From positions 13,371,167 to 13,435,166 of the forward strand of contig OX326956.1 of NCBI GenBank assembly GCA_946800325.1: a stretch of DNA of 64,000 nt, given 5' to 3'. Made by a program: the position numbers and the translations under genes. The DNA comes from Luzula sylvatica. Taxonomy: Eukaryota; Streptophyta; Magnoliopsida; Poales; Juncaceae. Shown here piece by piece: positions 1-13,636 of this stretch (its first letter is position 1; each line of letters begins with the position of its first letter). Below the pieces are notes generated by a model that was not told the origin of the DNA, searched no databases, and worked only from the letters and a program-made list of their open reading frames with translations.

Positions 1-3000
1 AAAACAAGATTTTAACGCTTTGAGGAGTTCAAATAACGTGTTTTTAGACCATTTGTATCGTATCTTTTAGTACACAACTTTTCACCAAATTTCACAAACA
101 CTAAGATAGTTTGTTTTTCGTTTCAAAACAAGATTTTAACGCTTTGAGGAGTTCAAATAACATGTTTTTAGATCATTTGTATCGTATCTTTTACTACATA
201 ACTTTTCACCAAATTTCACAAACACTAAGAAAGTTTGTTTTTCGATTCAAAACAAGATTTGAACGCTTTGAGGCGTTCAAATAACGCGTTTTAAGATCAT
301 TTGTATCGTATCTTTTAGTACATAACTTTTCACAAAATTTCACAAACACTAAGAAAGTTTGTTTTTCGATTCAAAACAAGATTTTAACGCTTTGAGGAGT
401 TCAAATAACGTGTTTTAAGATCATTTGTATTGTATCTTTTACTACATAACTTTTCACCATATTTCACAAACACTAAGAAAGTTTGTTTTTCGATTCAAAA
501 CAAGATTTGAACGCTTTGAGGAGTTCAAATAACAGGTTTTAAGATCATTTGTATCGTATCTTTTAGTACATAACTTTTCACCAAATTTCACAAACACTAA
601 GAAAGTTTGTTTTTCGATTCAAAACAAGATTTTAACGCTTTGAGGAGTTCAAATAACGTGTTTTAAGATCAGTTGTATCGTATCTTTTAGTACATAACTT
701 TTCACCAAATTTCACAAACACTAAGAAAGTTTGTTTTTCGATTCAAAACAAGATTTTAACGCTTTGAGGAGTTCAAATAACGTGTTTTTAGATCATTTGT
801 ATCGTATCTTTTAGTACATAACTTTTCCCCAAATTTCACAAACACTAAGATAGTTTGTTTTTCGATTCAAAACAAGATTTGAACGCTTTGAGGAGTACAA
901 ATAACGTGTTTTTAGATCATTTGTATCGTATCTTTTAGTACATAACTTTTCACCAAATTTCACAAACACTAAGAAAGTTTGTTTTTCGATTCAAAACAAG
1001 ATTTTAACGCTCTGAGGAGTTCAAATAACGTGTTTTAAGATCATTTGTATCGTATCTTTTACTACATAACTTTTCACCAAATTTCACAAACATTAAGAAA
1101 GTTTGTTTTTCGATTCAAAACAAGATTTGAACGCTTTGAGGAGTTCAAATAACGTGTTTTAAGATCATTTGTATCGTATCTTTTAGTACATAACTTTTCA
1201 CCAAATTTCACAAACACTAAGAAAGTTTGTTTTTCGATTCAAAACAAGATTTAACGCTTTGAGGAGTTCAAATAACGTGTTTTAAGATCATTTGTATCGT
1301 ATCATTTACCACATAACTTTTCACCAAATTTCACAAACACTAAGAAAGTTTGTTTTTCGATTCAAACCAAGATTTTAACGCTTTGAGGAGTTCAAATAAC
1401 GTGTTTTTAGATCATTTGTATCGTATCTATTACTACATAACTTTTCACCAAATTTCACAAACACTAAGAAAGTTTGTTTTTCGATTCAAAAGAAGATTTG
1501 AACGCTTTGAGGAGTTCAAATAACGTGTTTTTAGATCATTTGTATCGTATCTTTTAGTACATAACTTTTCCCCAAATTTCACAAACACTAAGATAGTTTG
1601 TTTTTCGATTCAAAACAAGATTTGAACGCTTTGAGGAGTACAAATAACGTGTTTTTTGATCATTTGTATCGTATCTTTTAGTACATAACTTTTCACCAAA
1701 TTTCACAAACACTAAGAAAGTTTGTTTTTCGATTCAAAACAAGATTTTAACGCTCTGAGGAGTTCAAATAACGTGTTTTAAGATCATTTGTATCGTATCT
1801 TTTACTACATAACTTTTCACCAAATTTCACAAACATTAAGAAAGTTTGTTTTTCGATTCAAAACAAGATTTGAACGCTTTGAGGAGTTCAAATAACGTGT
1901 TTTAAGATCATTTGTATCGTATCTTTTAGTACATAACTTTTCACCAAATTTCACAAACACTAAGAAAGTTTGTTTTTCGATTCAAAAGAAGATTTTAACG
2001 CTTTGAGGAGTTCAAATAACGTGTTTTTAGATCATTTGTATCGTATCTTTTAGTACATAACTTTTCCCCAAATTTCACAAACACTAAGATAGTTTGTTTT
2101 TCGATTCAAAACAAGATTTGAACGCTTTGAGGAGTTCAAATAACGTGTTTTTAGATCATTTGTATCGTATCTTTTAGTACATAACTTTTCACCAAATTTC
2201 ACAAACACTAAGAAAGTTTGTTTTTCGATTCAAAACAAGATTTTAACGCTCTGAGGAGTTCAAATAACGTGTTTTAAGATCATTTGTATCGTATCTTTTA
2301 GTACATAACTTTTCACCAAATTTCACAAACACTAAGAAAGTTTGTTTTTCGATTCATAACAAGATTTGAACGCTTTGAGGAGTCCAAATAACGTGTTTTT
2401 AGATCATTTGTATCGTATCTTTTAGTACATAACTTTTCACCAAATTTCACAAACACTAAGAAAGTTTGTTTTTCGATTCAAAAGAAGATTTGAACGCTTT
2501 GAGGAGTTCAAATAACGTGTTTTTAGATCATTTGTATCGTATCTTTTACTACATAACTTTTCACCAAATTTAACAAACTCTAAGAAAGTTTGTTTTTCGA
2601 TTCAAAACAAAATTTTAACGCTTTGAGGAGTTCAAATAACGTGTTTTAAGATCATTTGTATCGTATCTTTTAGTACATGACTTTTCACCAAATTTCACGA
2701 ACACTAAGAAAGTTTGTTTTTCGATTCAAAACAAGATTTTAACGCTTTGAGGAGTTCAAATAACGTGTTTTTAGATCATTTGTATCGTATCTTTTAGTAC
2801 ACAACTTTTCACCAAATTTCACAAAAACTAAGATAGTTTGTTTTTCGTTTCAAAACAAGATTTTAACGCTTTGAGGAGTTCAAATAACATGTTTTTAGAT
2901 CATTTGTATCGTATCTTTTACTACATAACTTTTCACCAAATTTCACAAACACTAAGAAAGTTTGTTTTTCGATTCAAAACAAGATTTGAACGCTTTGAGG

Positions 3001-6000
3001 AGTTCAAATAACGTGTTTTAAGATCATTTGTATCGTATCATTTACCACATAACTTTTCACCAAATTTCACAAACACTAAGAAAGTTTGTTTTTCGATTCA
3101 AACCAAGATTTTAACGCTTTGAGGAGTTCAAATAACGTGTTTTTAGATCATTTGTATCGTATCTATTACTACATAACTTTTCACCAAATTTCACAAACAC
3201 TAAGAAAGTTTGTTTTTCGATTCAAAAGAAGATTTGAACGCTTTGAGGAGTTCAAATAACGTGTTTTTAGATCATTTGTATCGTATCTTTTAGTACATAA
3301 CTTTTCCCCAAATTTCACAAACACTAAGATAGTTTGTTTTTCGATTCAAAACAAGATTTGAACGCTTTGAGGAGTTCAAATAACGTGTTTTTAGATCATT
3401 TGTATCGTATCTTTTAGTACATAACTTTTCACCAAATTTCACAAACACTAAGAAAGTTTGTTTTTCGATTCAAAACAAGATTTTAACGCTCTGAGGAGTT
3501 CAAATAACGTGTTTTAAGATCATTTGTATCGTATCTTTTACTACATAACTTTTCACCAAATTTCACAAACACTAAGAAAGTTTGTTTTTCGTTTCAAAAC
3601 AAGATTTGAACGCTTTGAGGAGTTCAAATAACGTGTTTTAAGATCATTTGTATCGTATCTTTTAGTACATAACTTTTCACCAAATTTCACAAACACTAAG
3701 AAAGTTTGTTTTTCGATTCAAAAGAAGATTTTAACGCTTTGAGGAGTTCAAATAACGTGTTTTTAGATCATTTGTATCGTATCTTTTAGTACATAACTTT
3801 TCCCCAAATTTCACAAACACTAAGATAGTTTGTTTTTCGATTCAAAACAAGATTTGAACGCTTTGAGCAGTTCAAATAACGTGTTTTTAGATCATTTGTA
3901 TCGTATCTTTTAGTACATAACTTTTCACCAAATTTCACAAACACTAAGAAAGTTTGTTTTTCGATTCAAAACAAGATTTTAACGCTCTGAGGAGTTCAAA
4001 TAACGTGTTTTAAGATCATTTGTATCGTATCTTTTACTACATAACTTTTCACCAAATTTCACAAACACTAAGAAAGTTTGTTTTTCGATTCATAACAAGA
4101 TTTGAACGCTTTGAGGAGTCCAAATAACGTGTTTTTAGATCATTTGTATCGTATCTTTTAGTACATAACTTTTCACCAAATTTCACAAACACTAAGAAAG
4201 TTTGTTTTTCGATTCAAAAGAAGATTTGAACGCTTTGAGGAGTTCAAATAACGTGTTTTTAGATCATTAGTATCGTATCTTTTAGTACATAACTTTTCCC
4301 CAAATTTCACAAACACTAAGATAGTTTGTTTTTCGATTCAAAACAAGATTTGAACGCTTTGAGGAGTTCAAATAACGTGTTTTTAGATCATTTGTATCGT
4401 ATCTTTTAGTACATAACTTTTCACCAAATTTCACAAACACTAAGAAAGTTTATTTTTCGATTCAAAACAAGATTTTAACGCTCTGAGGAGTTCAAATAAC
4501 GTGTTTTAAGATCATTTGTATCGTATCTTTTAGTACATAACTTTTCACCAAATTTCACAAACACTAAGAAAGTTTTTTTTTCGATTCAAAACAAGATTTG
4601 AACGCTTTGAGGAGTTCAAATAACGTGTTTTTAGATCATTTGTATCGTATCTTTTAGTACATAACTTTTCACCAAATTTCACAAACACTAAGAAAGTTTG
4701 TTTTTCGATTCAAAACAAGATTTTAACGCTTTGAGGAGTTCAAATAACGTATTTTAAGATCATTTGTATCGTATCTTTTAGTACATGACTTTTCACCAAA
4801 TTTCACGAACACTAAGAAAGTTTGTTTTTCGATTCAAAACAAGATTTTAACGCTTTGAGGAGTTCAAATAACGTGTTTTTAGATCATTTGTATCGTATCT
4901 TTTAGTACACAACTTTTCACCAAATTTCACAAAAACTAAGATAGTTTGTTTTTCGTTTCAAAACAAGATTTTAACGCTTTGAGGAGTTCAAATAACATGT
5001 TTTTAGATCATTTGTATCGTATCTTTTACTACATAACTTTTCACCAAATTTCACAAACACTAAGAAAGTTTGTTTTTCGATTCAAAACAAGATTTGAACG
5101 CTTTGAGGAGTTCAAATAACGTGTTTTAAGATCATTTGTATCGTATCATTTACCACATAACTTTTCACCAAATTTCACAAACACTAAGAAAGTTTGTTTT
5201 TCGATTCAAACCAAGATTTTAACGCTTTGAGGAGTTCAAATAACGTGTTTTTAGATCATTTGTATCGTATCTATTACTACATAACTTTTCACCAAATTTC
5301 ACAAACACTAAGAAAGTTTGTTTTTCGATTCAAAAGAAGATTTGAACGCTTTGAGGAGTTCAAATAACGTGTTTTTAGATCATTTGTATCGTATCTTTTA
5401 GTACATAACTTTTCCCCAAATTTCACAAACACTAAGATAGTTTGTTTTTCGATTCAAAACAAGATTTGAACGCTTTGAGGAGTTCAAATAACGTGTTTTT
5501 AGATCATTTGTATCGTATCTTTTAGTACATAACTTTTCACCAAATTTAACAAACACTAAGAAAGTTTGTTTTTCGATTCAAAACAAGATTTTAACGCTCT
5601 GAGGAGTTCAAATAACGTGTTTTAAGATCATTTGTATCGTATCTTTTACTACATAACTTTTCACCAAATTTCACAAACACTAAGAAAGTTTGTTTTTCGA
5701 TTCAAAACAAGATTTGAACGCTTTGAGGAGTTCAAATAACGTGTTTTAAGATCATTTGTATCGTATCTTTTAGTACATAACTTTTCACCAAATTTCACAA
5801 ACACTAAGAAAGTTTGTTTTTCGATTCAAAAGAAGATTTTAACGCTTTGAGGAGTTCAAATAACGTGTTTTTAGATCATTTGTATCGTATCTTTTAGTAC
5901 ATAACTTTTCCCCAAATTTCACAAACACTAAGATAGTTTGTTTTTCGATTCAAAACAAGATTTGAACGCTTTGAGGAGTTCAAATAACGTGTTTTTAGAT

Positions 6001-6220
6001 CATTTGTATCGTATCTTTTAGTACATAATTTTCACCAAATTTCACAAACACTAAGATAGTTTGTTTTTCGATTCAAAACAAGATTTTAACGCTTTGAGCA
6101 GTTCAAATAACGTGTTTTTAGATCATTTGTATCGTATCTTTTACTACATAACTTTTCACCAAATTTCACAAACACTAAGAAAGTTTGTTTTTCGATTCAA
6201 AACAAGATTTGAACGCTTTG
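1..6220. repeat. 124-bp satellite array, left arm
   Basis: About 50 head-to-tail copies of a 124-bp AT-rich monomer; the start AAAACAAGAT recurs at 1, 125, 249 and 373. Monomers differ by a few diagnostic substitutions, for example TTCACC versus TTCCCC, AAGAAAG versus AAGATAG, GAGGAG versus GAGCAG, and CTTTTAGTAC versus CATTTACCAC. Marker variants recur at exact multiples of 124 (1301 to 3037 is 14 units; 3037 to 5145 is 17 units). The consensus has four CG sites and no CAG, CTG, CCG or CGG. No coding potential is visible. The array is cut at 6220 by a retrotransposon and resumes in phase after it. A centromeric or pericentromeric role is inferred, not shown. Confidence 0.97.
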
Positions 6221-6607
6221 TGATGTGAGGCAAATAAGGCACAAATTTAATGCGTAAATTTGGGATTTTAGCCCTTGTGAAGAACAATTCTATATACTTT
6301 ATTAATCATATTTGAGATAACATGAATATTTTTTCACTAAGTGTGTTTTACTGCTTAAACACAGGAATTAGAAGGGATTTCTGGGAATTTGGAGAGTGTA
6401 GTTGTCTCCAACACGTCAAGAGGAGTGAAAACGATATATTACACCTATATATTCGGTACTTGAATGAGACGGGAGGCAAACAATCATCATGATGAAAACT
6501 TACACACAAGTTTATACGAAAACCACTCAATCCTTAGCCCTTATCCAGCCCACCTACCTTTGATGGAAATTACCTCATTACCCTCAATCCTCTTCACCAA
6601 CTCGTGG

Positions 6608-6639
6608 CCAATAAGAAGACTCCGTGAGTGCTATAAATA
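6608..6639 (+). promoter_or_regulatory. 5' LTR core promoter (CCAAT and TATA boxes)
   Basis: CCAAT lies at 6608-6612 and TATAAATA at 6632-6639, followed 45-75 bp downstream by the CT tract, a common arrangement near plant transcription starts. This is the likely Pol II promoter for the genomic RNA. The transcription start itself cannot be fixed from sequence. Confidence 0.7.
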
Positions 6640-6679
6640 GGACCACAAGGGCCACGAGTTTGGTACGCTCTTTTACGCC

Positions 6680-6710
<31 letters not shown>

Positions 6711-7356
6711 CTTCTTAAGCAAGTCCAAGAACTTTCAAGAACTCGCAAGGATTGCAACTACGAACGATAATTTTCTAAGATCGATCACCGAATAGAAGCT
6801 TACTTCATTCGGTGAATCGGTTTACACTTCGACGAAGATCGAGTTGCGAGGATTGAGGTGGAGCTTTCTTCATCCGAATCCACGCAAGCAAGGAGTCAAG
6901 TATACGCTATTCCACTCGGAAGCTTTCTTCCAATTGGACTTCTTGCAATCTCGAGTTCACTCAACCGGTACGGAGCTTTCTTCGATTGGCGAGTGGATCG
7001 GTACGAAAGGAAACGTGCGTGAGGCGACTAGCTTTCTAGCATCTCAAGCAACGGAGAAGGCATCCAAGACGAGACTCGAAGCTTTCTTCATCTCTCTAGG
7101 TGTTTTCTTTCCTTTCTTGTAATTCTTGTAGTTTAAAATTCGAAATTGGGTTTGTGTAAAGAATTCTCGGTTTAATGAATCTTTAGTTTCTTGTTTACTT
7201 GAATCGAATCTTTGTTCTAAACTTTGTCTTTTAACTTGATCTTTTGCTCTCAATTACTGCCTTAAACTTAGTTCAAATTTCCATTAAATCAATCCCAAAA
7301 CAAACCTTCAATTCAAACCTCAATTCAAATTACAAATTCGAAATCCAGAACAAACT

Positions 7357-7693
7357 CCGTTGTAACGGAACCTAACTTGCGTTATAACGGACCATTCGGT
7401 TTGTACCTGACTTTCAGTCTGTTGGTACTCCGTTGTAACGCAATTTACTTCCGTTGTAACGGACCAGCAAGAAAAAATATTCAATATCACTCATACTAGT
7501 GCGTTGTAACGGACATCGTGGTCCGTTGTAACGTATTAACCAATCCGTTGCAACGCAACCCCTGTTCGTTATAACGGACCAGTTTAGTGCGTTATAACGG
7601 AGTTTCATCCGTTGTAACGGACGTTCATCTCACACTTAGCGCCAGAATTTTCACTCAAGTCCGTTGTAACGGAACTTACTTCCGTTGTAACGG
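7357..7693 (+). repeat. Array of 12 CCGTT/AACGG palindromes in the 5' LTR
   Basis: Twelve-base palindromes with arms (C)CGTT and AACG(G) start at 7357, 7379, 7430, 7451, 7501, 7523, 7545, 7566, 7589, 7609, 7661 and 7682. The centre varies (GT, AT, GC) while the arms are nearly constant. Spacings are 22, 51, 21, 50, 22, 22, 21, 23, 20, 52 and 21 bp. An identical array lies in the 3' LTR, and a related one after pol. AACGG is the core of the plant mitosis-specific activator element bound by MYB3R factors; whether it acts that way here is inference. Confidence 0.9.
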
Positions 7694-7875
7694 ACTATCT
7701 TCTGTGAATTTTCTTCGTTATTTCTCATCCATTTTGATCCAAATTTTGACGCAATTGCTCCCCGTGGAACGAATCTATACATTTGCCACTGTACAAACTT
7801 AGATTACAAATTTTGTTGATTGTTCGGGTTTTTTACCACAACGATATTTTACACGCCAAAAACCCGCAAATCAAA

Positions 7876-7893
7876 TGGCGCCGCTGCCGGGGA
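7876..7893 (+). other. Primer binding site, tRNA-Asp type
   Basis: TGGCGCCGCTGCCGGGGA begins two bases after the 5' LTR. It is complementary to the 3' end of plant tRNA-Asp including CCA, with one mismatch. tRNA-Asp priming is characteristic of Athila elements. Confidence 0.88.
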
Positions 7894-8003
7894 GCGGTGT
7901 TTAAGTCAATATTTTAGATCGAAACTTGAGATTTAAATTCATAAATTTGTTTACTCACTTCTTTGTTTCTTTTGTGACAATCTAGGTGAAGGAAGAAAAC
8001 TTT

Positions 8004-11000
8004 ATGCACAACACAAGATCACGAAAAGGCGAATTACTTCCATTTGTCAAGGAAATCGAAAGAAGGAACAAGAGCTCTAAGAAGAGCAAGGAACCGACAC
8101 AAGAAGATCAAGACGAACCTCAACTTCAAACTCAAATTTTTTCTTCTTTCTCTACTCATTTAAATTCAAATATGGGTGATGAAACAAGAGCTCCAAGGCC
8201 AAAAACCTTGAGAGAATTAGTAGCACCTGGAAATGTGGAGGATAATTATAATTTTATTAGGCCCAATATTCCGAATTTCAAAGCGGATCCGAGCATTATA
8301 GGCTCATTGCCTATTTTTCATGGAAAAGCCACGGAAAACCCTCATAAACACTTAAAAGATTTCAAGATTCAACTAAACATATATTCGAATTATGAAGCTT
8401 TTAGTGACATTCTTCTTCTTCTTTTTCCTTACTCATTAGGTGAAGGACCGAAAGATTGGTTCTACGCGCTTAGAGGCCCTCTCACATTCAACGAAGTAGC
8501 AACCCTCTTCAAGGAGAGGTACTTTTCGGCCTCTCGATTGGCGGCTATAAGGCGAGAACTTTTGGCAATAACGCAAAAACCGAACGAAACATTCCACGAA
8601 TACTACGATCGATTCATGCGTTTGAAGGAAGAATGCCCAAGCCACAATGTCGCGGTCCAATTCCTCTACGAACAATTCATTAACGGGCTAGGATACTCGG
8701 AGAACCAATTCCTCAACGCATCCGCGGGGGGAAGTATCGCGAACAAAGACCTCGAAGAAATTAAGAAGCTACTCGAAGTGATGGCAACCAATTCTCAATC
8801 AAGAAGGAACGTCGAATACCGAGTTAACGCGTGTAGCGACCTCAATGTCGACATGCTTAACGACAAGCTCGAGATCATCATGAAGGCTTTGGGCAAGGAG
8901 GAAACGAAAAAATGTGGGGTTTGCCTCGCAAATACCCACCACACCGATGAATGCCCGAGTGTGATCGAAGATGCAAATGCCGTTTACAAGAAATTCGACA
9001 CCTCAAACTCGTACAATCCCAACCTTCGCAATCACCCGAACTTCTCATGGTCAAACACGAACAACGCTCAACCCGATCCGTATCGCCAACCGTTTACAAA
9101 ACCGGCCACATACCAACACCCGAACGCTTCACAACCGATACCGAAACCGGTACAAGGACAAGAGTTCGATATGAAGACAATGATGGACGGTATAACCTCT
9201 ATAATCAAACAAGAAATCGGGGGAGTCAATAAAAACATGGAAACGATGAAGCAAGAATTTAAGCAAGAATTGAAGCAAGAGATCTCAAGTGTAAGGCAAG
9301 AGGTTTCGAACACGAATCGCCATGTGGGCAACTTGGAGACTCAAATCAATCAAATTGCCACTCGAGTAAACGTAATCGAATCCCAAGGTACATCTCGACT
9401 CCAATCTCAATCTTTGGCTCCTTCCGAGCAAAGGCATGTGAACGCAATATCGCTCCGAAGCGGTAAAGAGGTGGGCGAAAGTTCGAAGAGCAAGGAAGTA
9501 CAAGAAGAAAAGGAGCTCGAGGTACCGGTACCGAAGAAGAGTCCGACTCAAGCCGCGACGTTACCAACTCAAGAACTAGAAACAAAATCGACTCAAGTCA
9601 AGCCACCTTTCCCGAGTCGTCTCCCAAAGCCAATCGAATCGAACAACGACGTGCTTGCCATCTTAAAGAAAGTGGAGGTAAACATTCCTCTACTCGAAGC
9701 AATCAAAGAAGTGCCTCGTTTGGCAAAATATCTCAAGGCATTGTGCACGAACAAAAGAAAGACGAAAGGAGATGAGTTGATTAGTGTGGGGGAGAGTGTT
9801 TCGGCGATTTTGAGACTCCCCCAAAAGCACAAAGATCCGGGGATGTTCGCTATCCCTTGCAAGATTGGGCAACACGAATTACCCAAATGCATGCTCGATT
9901 TGGGCGCATCCATCAATGTAATGCCCTTCTCGGTTTTCAAAACACTAGATCTCGGCCCTCTCGACGATACACAAGTAGTAATTCAATTGGCCGATAGATC
10001 TACGACAAAGCCGGTAGGAGTAGTCGAAGATGTGATCGTAACGGTGAATGGACTTTATTTCCCCGCGGACTTCTACGTGTTGGACATGAATGAGGGGAGT
10101 AACGATTCAACCCCGATTCTCCTTGGACGGCCATTTTTGAAGACGGCGCGCACAAAGATCGATGTACACGCGGGAGAGCTCACGATGGAGTTCGATGATG
10201 AGGTAATCAAATTCAATATTTTTGACAAACTAAAGGAACCCATTGTAGGTACACTCAACTTAAGTGCTATGGACGTGATCGACGATTGTGTACAAGAGGT
10301 CATGGATAGTTCATTCGAAAACTTTCAATGGAGCTCAAACCCTTTGTTCGAAGAATTCGAAGGATGTGACAATCCTACATTCGAAATCGAGTCGGAGTTG
10401 GAAGAAGAACGAAGTATAGATCAAGCACTCTTTCTAAGAGACCTCGAAATCCCGATCCAAAGAGCTCCACCTTCAATCGAACAAGCTCCAAGGTTAGAAT
10501 TGAAAAAATTACCTATTGGACTAAAGTATGCTTTTCTCGATGAAGCGGGAACTTTGCCGGTGATAATCGCCTCGAACCTAGCAAAGGAGCAAGAAGAAAA
10601 ACTCATCGAGATGCTAAAAAGGAATAAGAAGGCTTTCGGGTGGACACTCTCCGACATTCCGGGCATCTCCCCCTCCATGTGCACACACCGAATCCTTCTC
10701 GAGGACGATGCTAAGCCTTCGCGAGAACCACAAAGGCGGCTCAATCCGCCAATGATGGAAGTTGTAAAGAAAGAGGTGATCAAGCTACTCGACGCCGGAA
10801 TAATCTACCCCATCGCCGATTCGAAATGGGTCTCGCCAATACACGTGGTACCGAAGAAAACGGGGATGACGATTGTTGAGAACGATGAAGGCGATCAAGT
10901 ACCAACTCGAGTTTCAAACGGGTGGCGAGTTTGCATCGATTATAGAAAGCTCAATAAGGCGACAAAGAAGGATCATTTTCCCCTTCCATTCATCGATCAA

Positions 11001-13397
11001 ATGTTAGAAAGACTCGCGGGAAATCCGTTCTATTGCTTCCTCGATGGATTTTCGGGTTATTTCCAAATACCGGTCGCACCCGAAGATCAAGAGAAGACCA
11101 CATTCACTTGCCCGTTTGGTACCTTCGCGTACCGACGCATGCCATTCGGGCTATGCAATGCTCCCGGCACATTTCAAAGGTGTATGCTTTCTATTTTCTC
11201 CGATTATATTTCCAAATTCATTGAAGTTTTTATGGATGATTTCTCGGTATTTGGGGACTCATTCGACTCGTGTCTAAATCACTTGTCCCAAATACTCGAG
11301 AAATGCATTGAATCTAACCTTGTCTTAAATTTTGAGAAATGCCACTTCATGGTGAGCAATGGAATTGTATTAGGTCATTTGATCTCGGAGAAAGGAATGG
11401 AAGTCGACAAGGCGAAAATCGACGTAATCAAGACACTTCCGTATCCAAAGACGGTAAAAGACGTGCGATCCTTTCTCGGCCATGCGGGATTCTATAGGCG
11501 CTTCATCAAAGACTTCTCGAAAACCTCGCAACCGATGTGCCAACTTCTCCAAAAAGATGCAAAATTCGAGTTCAATGCAAAGTGCAAGGAAGCTTTCGAC
11601 AATCTCAAGGAAAAGCTTTGCTCGGCACCAATCATCAAGGCGCCAAATTGGGAGCTACCTTTCGAGATAATGTGTGACGCAAGCGATACGAGTGTGGGGG
11701 CGGTACTTGGCCAAAGAGAAGGAAAAGACCCCCACGTCATCGCGTACGCCTCGAGATCTCTCGACAATGCCCAACGAAACTACACCACCACCGAAAAGGA
11801 ACTCCTCGCGATTGTTTTTGCATTGGAGAAATTTCGTTCTTATCTTTTAGGTACAAAGGTGATAGTCTTTTCGGACCACGGCGCGTTGAGACACTTGATG
11901 AAGAAGAAGGAGTGCAAACCGAGATTGCTTCGATGGATCCTATTGCTTCAAGAATTCAACCTCGAGATCAAGGACAAAAAGGGATGCGAGAATCTCGTGG
12001 CGGATCATTTGAGTCGGCTTCCATTGGAGATCGAAGATCTTGTTCCGATTCGCGAGGAATTCCCCGAGGAACACGTTCTCGCGGCCCAAGTCGAAGCGCC
12101 ATGGTACGCCGACCTTGCAAACTACATCGTCACGAAGAGATTTCCCCCGAGCTTCTCCAAGGCGCAACGCGACAAGATGAAAAGTAACGCGCGGTTCTAC
12201 GTTTGGGAGGACCCGCTCCTTTTCCGCATTTGTGCCGACCAAGTAATTCGAAAATGCGTTCACCAAAATGAGGTACAATCTATTCTTTCTTTTTGTCATA
12301 CATTACAATGTGGTGGACATTTCGGTATCGCACGTACCACACACAAGGTACAAGAATGTGGATTTTATTGGCCAACCTTGCATAAAGACGTTGCAAACTT
12401 TGTGAAAGGTTGTGAAAATTGCCAAAAGACGGGGAACTTGAGCCGTAGAAATCAAATGCCCCTCAATTCAATCTATGTGTGTGAACCATTCGATATTTGG
12501 GGCATTGATTTCATGGGCCCGTTTCCATCGTCTTTTGGCTATACTTACATCTTGTTGTGTGTAGATTACGTGACAAAATGGGTGGAGGCGGTACCAACCA
12601 AGCATGCGGATTCGAAAACGGTGGTGGACTTTTTGAAGAGAAATATCTTTCAACGATTCGGCATACCAAGAGTTCTTATAAGCGATCGAGGCTCCCATTT
12701 TTGCAATCGATATCTCCAAGGCCTCCTCGAGAAATACCATGTGAGCCATCGAACCTCCACCGCGTATCATCCTCAAACAAACGGCCAAGCGGAGGTTTCG
12801 AATCGAGAAATAAAATCTATTTTGGAGAAAGTGGTGAACCCGACACGAAAGGATTGGAGTTCTCGACTAGGCGACGCACTTTGGGCGTATCGTACCGCCT
12901 TCAAAACGCCAATAGGTATGACTCCTTTCAAACTCGTGTACGGAAAGGCGTGCCATCTCCCGGTCGAATTAGAGCACAAAGCCTTTTGGGCGATCAAGCA
13001 ATTGGCCCTCGACTACCCGAAGGACGCATCGGCGCGTAAGCTCCAATTGCTCGAGCTAGACGAATTTCGGCAAGAGGCCTACGACAATTCGAGCTTGTGC
13101 AAGGCAAAGGCCAAAAGATTTCATGACCGAATGATTCAAAAGAAAGAATTCCAAGTAGGGGAAAGAGTGTTGTTATTCAACTCTCGTCTCAAACTTTTCC
13201 CCGGGAAACTTCGGTCCCGATGGATCGGCCCTTTTGTGGTCACCAATGTGACTACATTTGGGGTTGTCGAAATTCGAAGCAAGGAAACGAACAAAACGTT
13301 CAAGGTAAATGGCCATCGACTCAAGCACTACCACGCAAACTTCGAAACCGGGTGGATGGAGGAGCAAGCTCTAGAGCCCAACGACACCTCACAATGA
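8004..13397 (+). CDS. Gag-pol polyprotein of the Athila-like retrotransposon
   Basis: One uninterrupted frame of 1,797 residues from the first ATG at 8004; the frame opens at a GTG codon at 7986, which is unlikely to start translation. The order is gag, protease, reverse transcriptase, RNase H, integrase. Visible landmarks, numbered from this Met: a gag domain at about 90-240; a CCHC zinc knuckle (C-x2-C-x4-H-x4-C) at 304-317; a Lys/Glu/Gln-rich probable coiled coil at about 395-455; the protease site DLGAS at 632-636 with ILLGRPF at 705-711; reverse transcriptase with FMDD at 1076-1079; RNase H with its first Asp at about 1225 in CDAS; an integrase HHCC zinc finger at about 1430-1475; catalytic D1502, D1561 and E1597, the last two 35 residues apart; and a C-terminal GPF/Y-type module containing RWIGPF. 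No frameshift or stop is seen. It would make the capsid and copy and insert the element. Confidence 0.96.
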   Translation: MHNTRSRKGELLPFVKEIERRNKSSKKSKEPTQEDQDEPQLQTQIFSSFSTHLNSNMGDETRAPRPKTLRELVAPGNVEDNYNFIRPNIPNFKADPSIIGSLPIFHGKATENPHKHLKDFKIQLNIYSNYEAFSDILLLLFPYSLGEGPKDWFYALRGPLTFNEVATLFKERYFSASRLAAIRRELLAITQKPNETFHEYYDRFMRLKEECPSHNVAVQFLYEQFINGLGYSENQFLNASAGGSIANKDLEEIKKLLEVMATNSQSRRNVEYRVNACSDLNVDMLNDKLEIIMKALGKEETKKCGVCLANTHHTDECPSVIEDANAVYKKFDTSNSYNPNLRNHPNFSWSNTNNAQPDPYRQPFTKPATYQHPNASQPIPKPVQGQEFDMKTMMDGITSIIKQEIGGVNKNMETMKQEFKQELKQEISSVRQEVSNTNRHVGNLETQINQIATRVNVIESQGTSRLQSQSLAPSEQRHVNAISLRSGKEVGESSKSKEVQEEKELEVPVPKKSPTQAATLPTQELETKSTQVKPPFPSRLPKPIESNNDVLAILKKVEVNIPLLEAIKEVPRLAKYLKALCTNKRKTKGDELISVGESVSAILRLPQKHKDPGMFAIPCKIGQHELPKCMLDLGASINVMPFSVFKTLDLGPLDDTQVVIQLADRSTTKPVGVVEDVIVTVNGLYFPADFYVLDMNEGSNDSTPILLGRPFLKTARTKIDVHAGELTMEFDDEVIKFNIFDKLKEPIVGTLNLSAMDVIDDCVQEVMDSSFENFQWSSNPLFEEFEGCDNPTFEIESELEEERSIDQALFLRDLEIPIQRAPPSIEQAPRLELKKLPIGLKYAFLDEAGTLPVIIASNLAKEQEEKLIEMLKRNKKAFGWTLSDIPGISPSMCTHRILLEDDAKPSREPQRRLNPPMMEVVKKEVIKLLDAGIIYPIADSKWVSPIHVVPKKTGMTIVENDEGDQVPTRVSNGWRVCIDYRKLNKATKKDHFPLPFIDQMLERLAGNPFYCFLDGFSGYFQIPVAPEDQEKTTFTCPFGTFAYRRMPFGLCNAPGTFQRCMLSIFSDYISKFIEVFMDDFSVFGDSFDSCLNHLSQILEKCIESNLVLNFEKCHFMVSNGIVLGHLISEKGMEVDKAKIDVIKTLPYPKTVKDVRSFLGHAGFYRRFIKDFSKTSQPMCQLLQKDAKFEFNAKCKEAFDNLKEKLCSAPIIKAPNWELPFEIMCDASDTSVGAVLGQREGKDPHVIAYASRSLDNAQRNYTTTEKELLAIVFALEKFRSYLLGTKVIVFSDHGALRHLMKKKECKPRLLRWILLLQEFNLEIKDKKGCENLVADHLSRLPLEIEDLVPIREEFPEEHVLAAQVEAPWYADLANYIVTKRFPPSFSKAQRDKMKSNARFYVWEDPLLFRICADQVIRKCVHQNEVQSILSFCHTLQCGGHFGIARTTHKVQECGFYWPTLHKDVANFVKGCENCQKTGNLSRRNQMPLNSIYVCEPFDIWGIDFMGPFPSSFGYTYILLCVDYVTKWVEAVPTKHADSKTVVDFLKRNIFQRFGIPRVLISDRGSHFCNRYLQGLLEKYHVSHRTSTAYHPQTNGQAEVSNREIKSILEKVVNPTRKDWSSRLGDALWAYRTAFKTPIGMTPFKLVYGKACHLPVELEHKAFWAIKQLALDYPKDASARKLQLLELDEFRQEAYDNSSLCKAKAKRFHDRMIQKKEFQVGERVLLFNSRLKLFPGKLRSRWIGPFVVTNVTTFGVVEIRSKETNKTFKVNGHRLKHYHANFETGWMEEQALEPNDTSQ

Positions 13398-13537
13398 TGA
13401 GCTCGGCCAAGTCGAGCTCAAGACGTTAAACAAGAGCGCTAGCGAGGGAGGCACGCCCACGCATCAAAGGTTGTATCTCTCTATTATCCCTCTTTTAGGA
13501 ATTTTCGATTTGTTATACTTGAGGACAAGTAATCTCT

Positions 13538-13550
13538 AAGTGTGGGGGGG
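13538..13550 (+). other. Second polypurine-like tract just after pol
   Basis: AAGTGTGGGGGGG, preceded by GAGGACAAG at 13520-13528, closely resembles the functional tract AAGTGTGGGGG next to the 3' LTR, which is itself preceded by GAGGACGATCAAG. It could be an internal plus-strand priming site or a copied 3' end. Confidence 0.65.
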
Positions 13551-13636
13551 TAACATACAATCTTTGACCTGTATGAGCCCAATTAAAAATTAAAAAAATC
13601 AGGGAAAATTGAAAATTTTTGATCTGGCCAGCAACT

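Larger units (their letters stand above)
6221..7873 (+). repeat. 5' LTR of the Athila-like element
   Basis: This 1,653-bp repeat starts TG and ends CA and matches 15196-16844. It contains a CCAAT box, a TATA box, a CT microsatellite at about 6684-6711, and, in its last third, a 12-copy array of CCGTT/AACGG palindromes. Short open frames inside it (for example 6844-7122) are repeated in the other LTR only because the LTRs are copies of each other. I see no reason to call them genes. Confidence 0.96.

Noticed and set aside
1..6220. Regular repeats resembling a CRISPR array
   Set aside because: Monomers are contiguous 124-bp units without unique spacers, in a plant genome; this is satellite DNA.
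6844..7122. A 92-codon open frame present in both LTRs (also 15815-16093)
   Set aside because: Its conservation is explained by the LTRs being near-identical copies, and no family is recognised.
7876..7893. Possible tRNA gene from the tRNA-Asp match
   Set aside because: Only the 18-base complement of the tRNA 3' end is present, at the position of a primer binding site.
9068..13367. Numerous minus-strand and alternate-frame open frames inside gag-pol
   Set aside because: They are shadows of the long pol frame without domains of their own.
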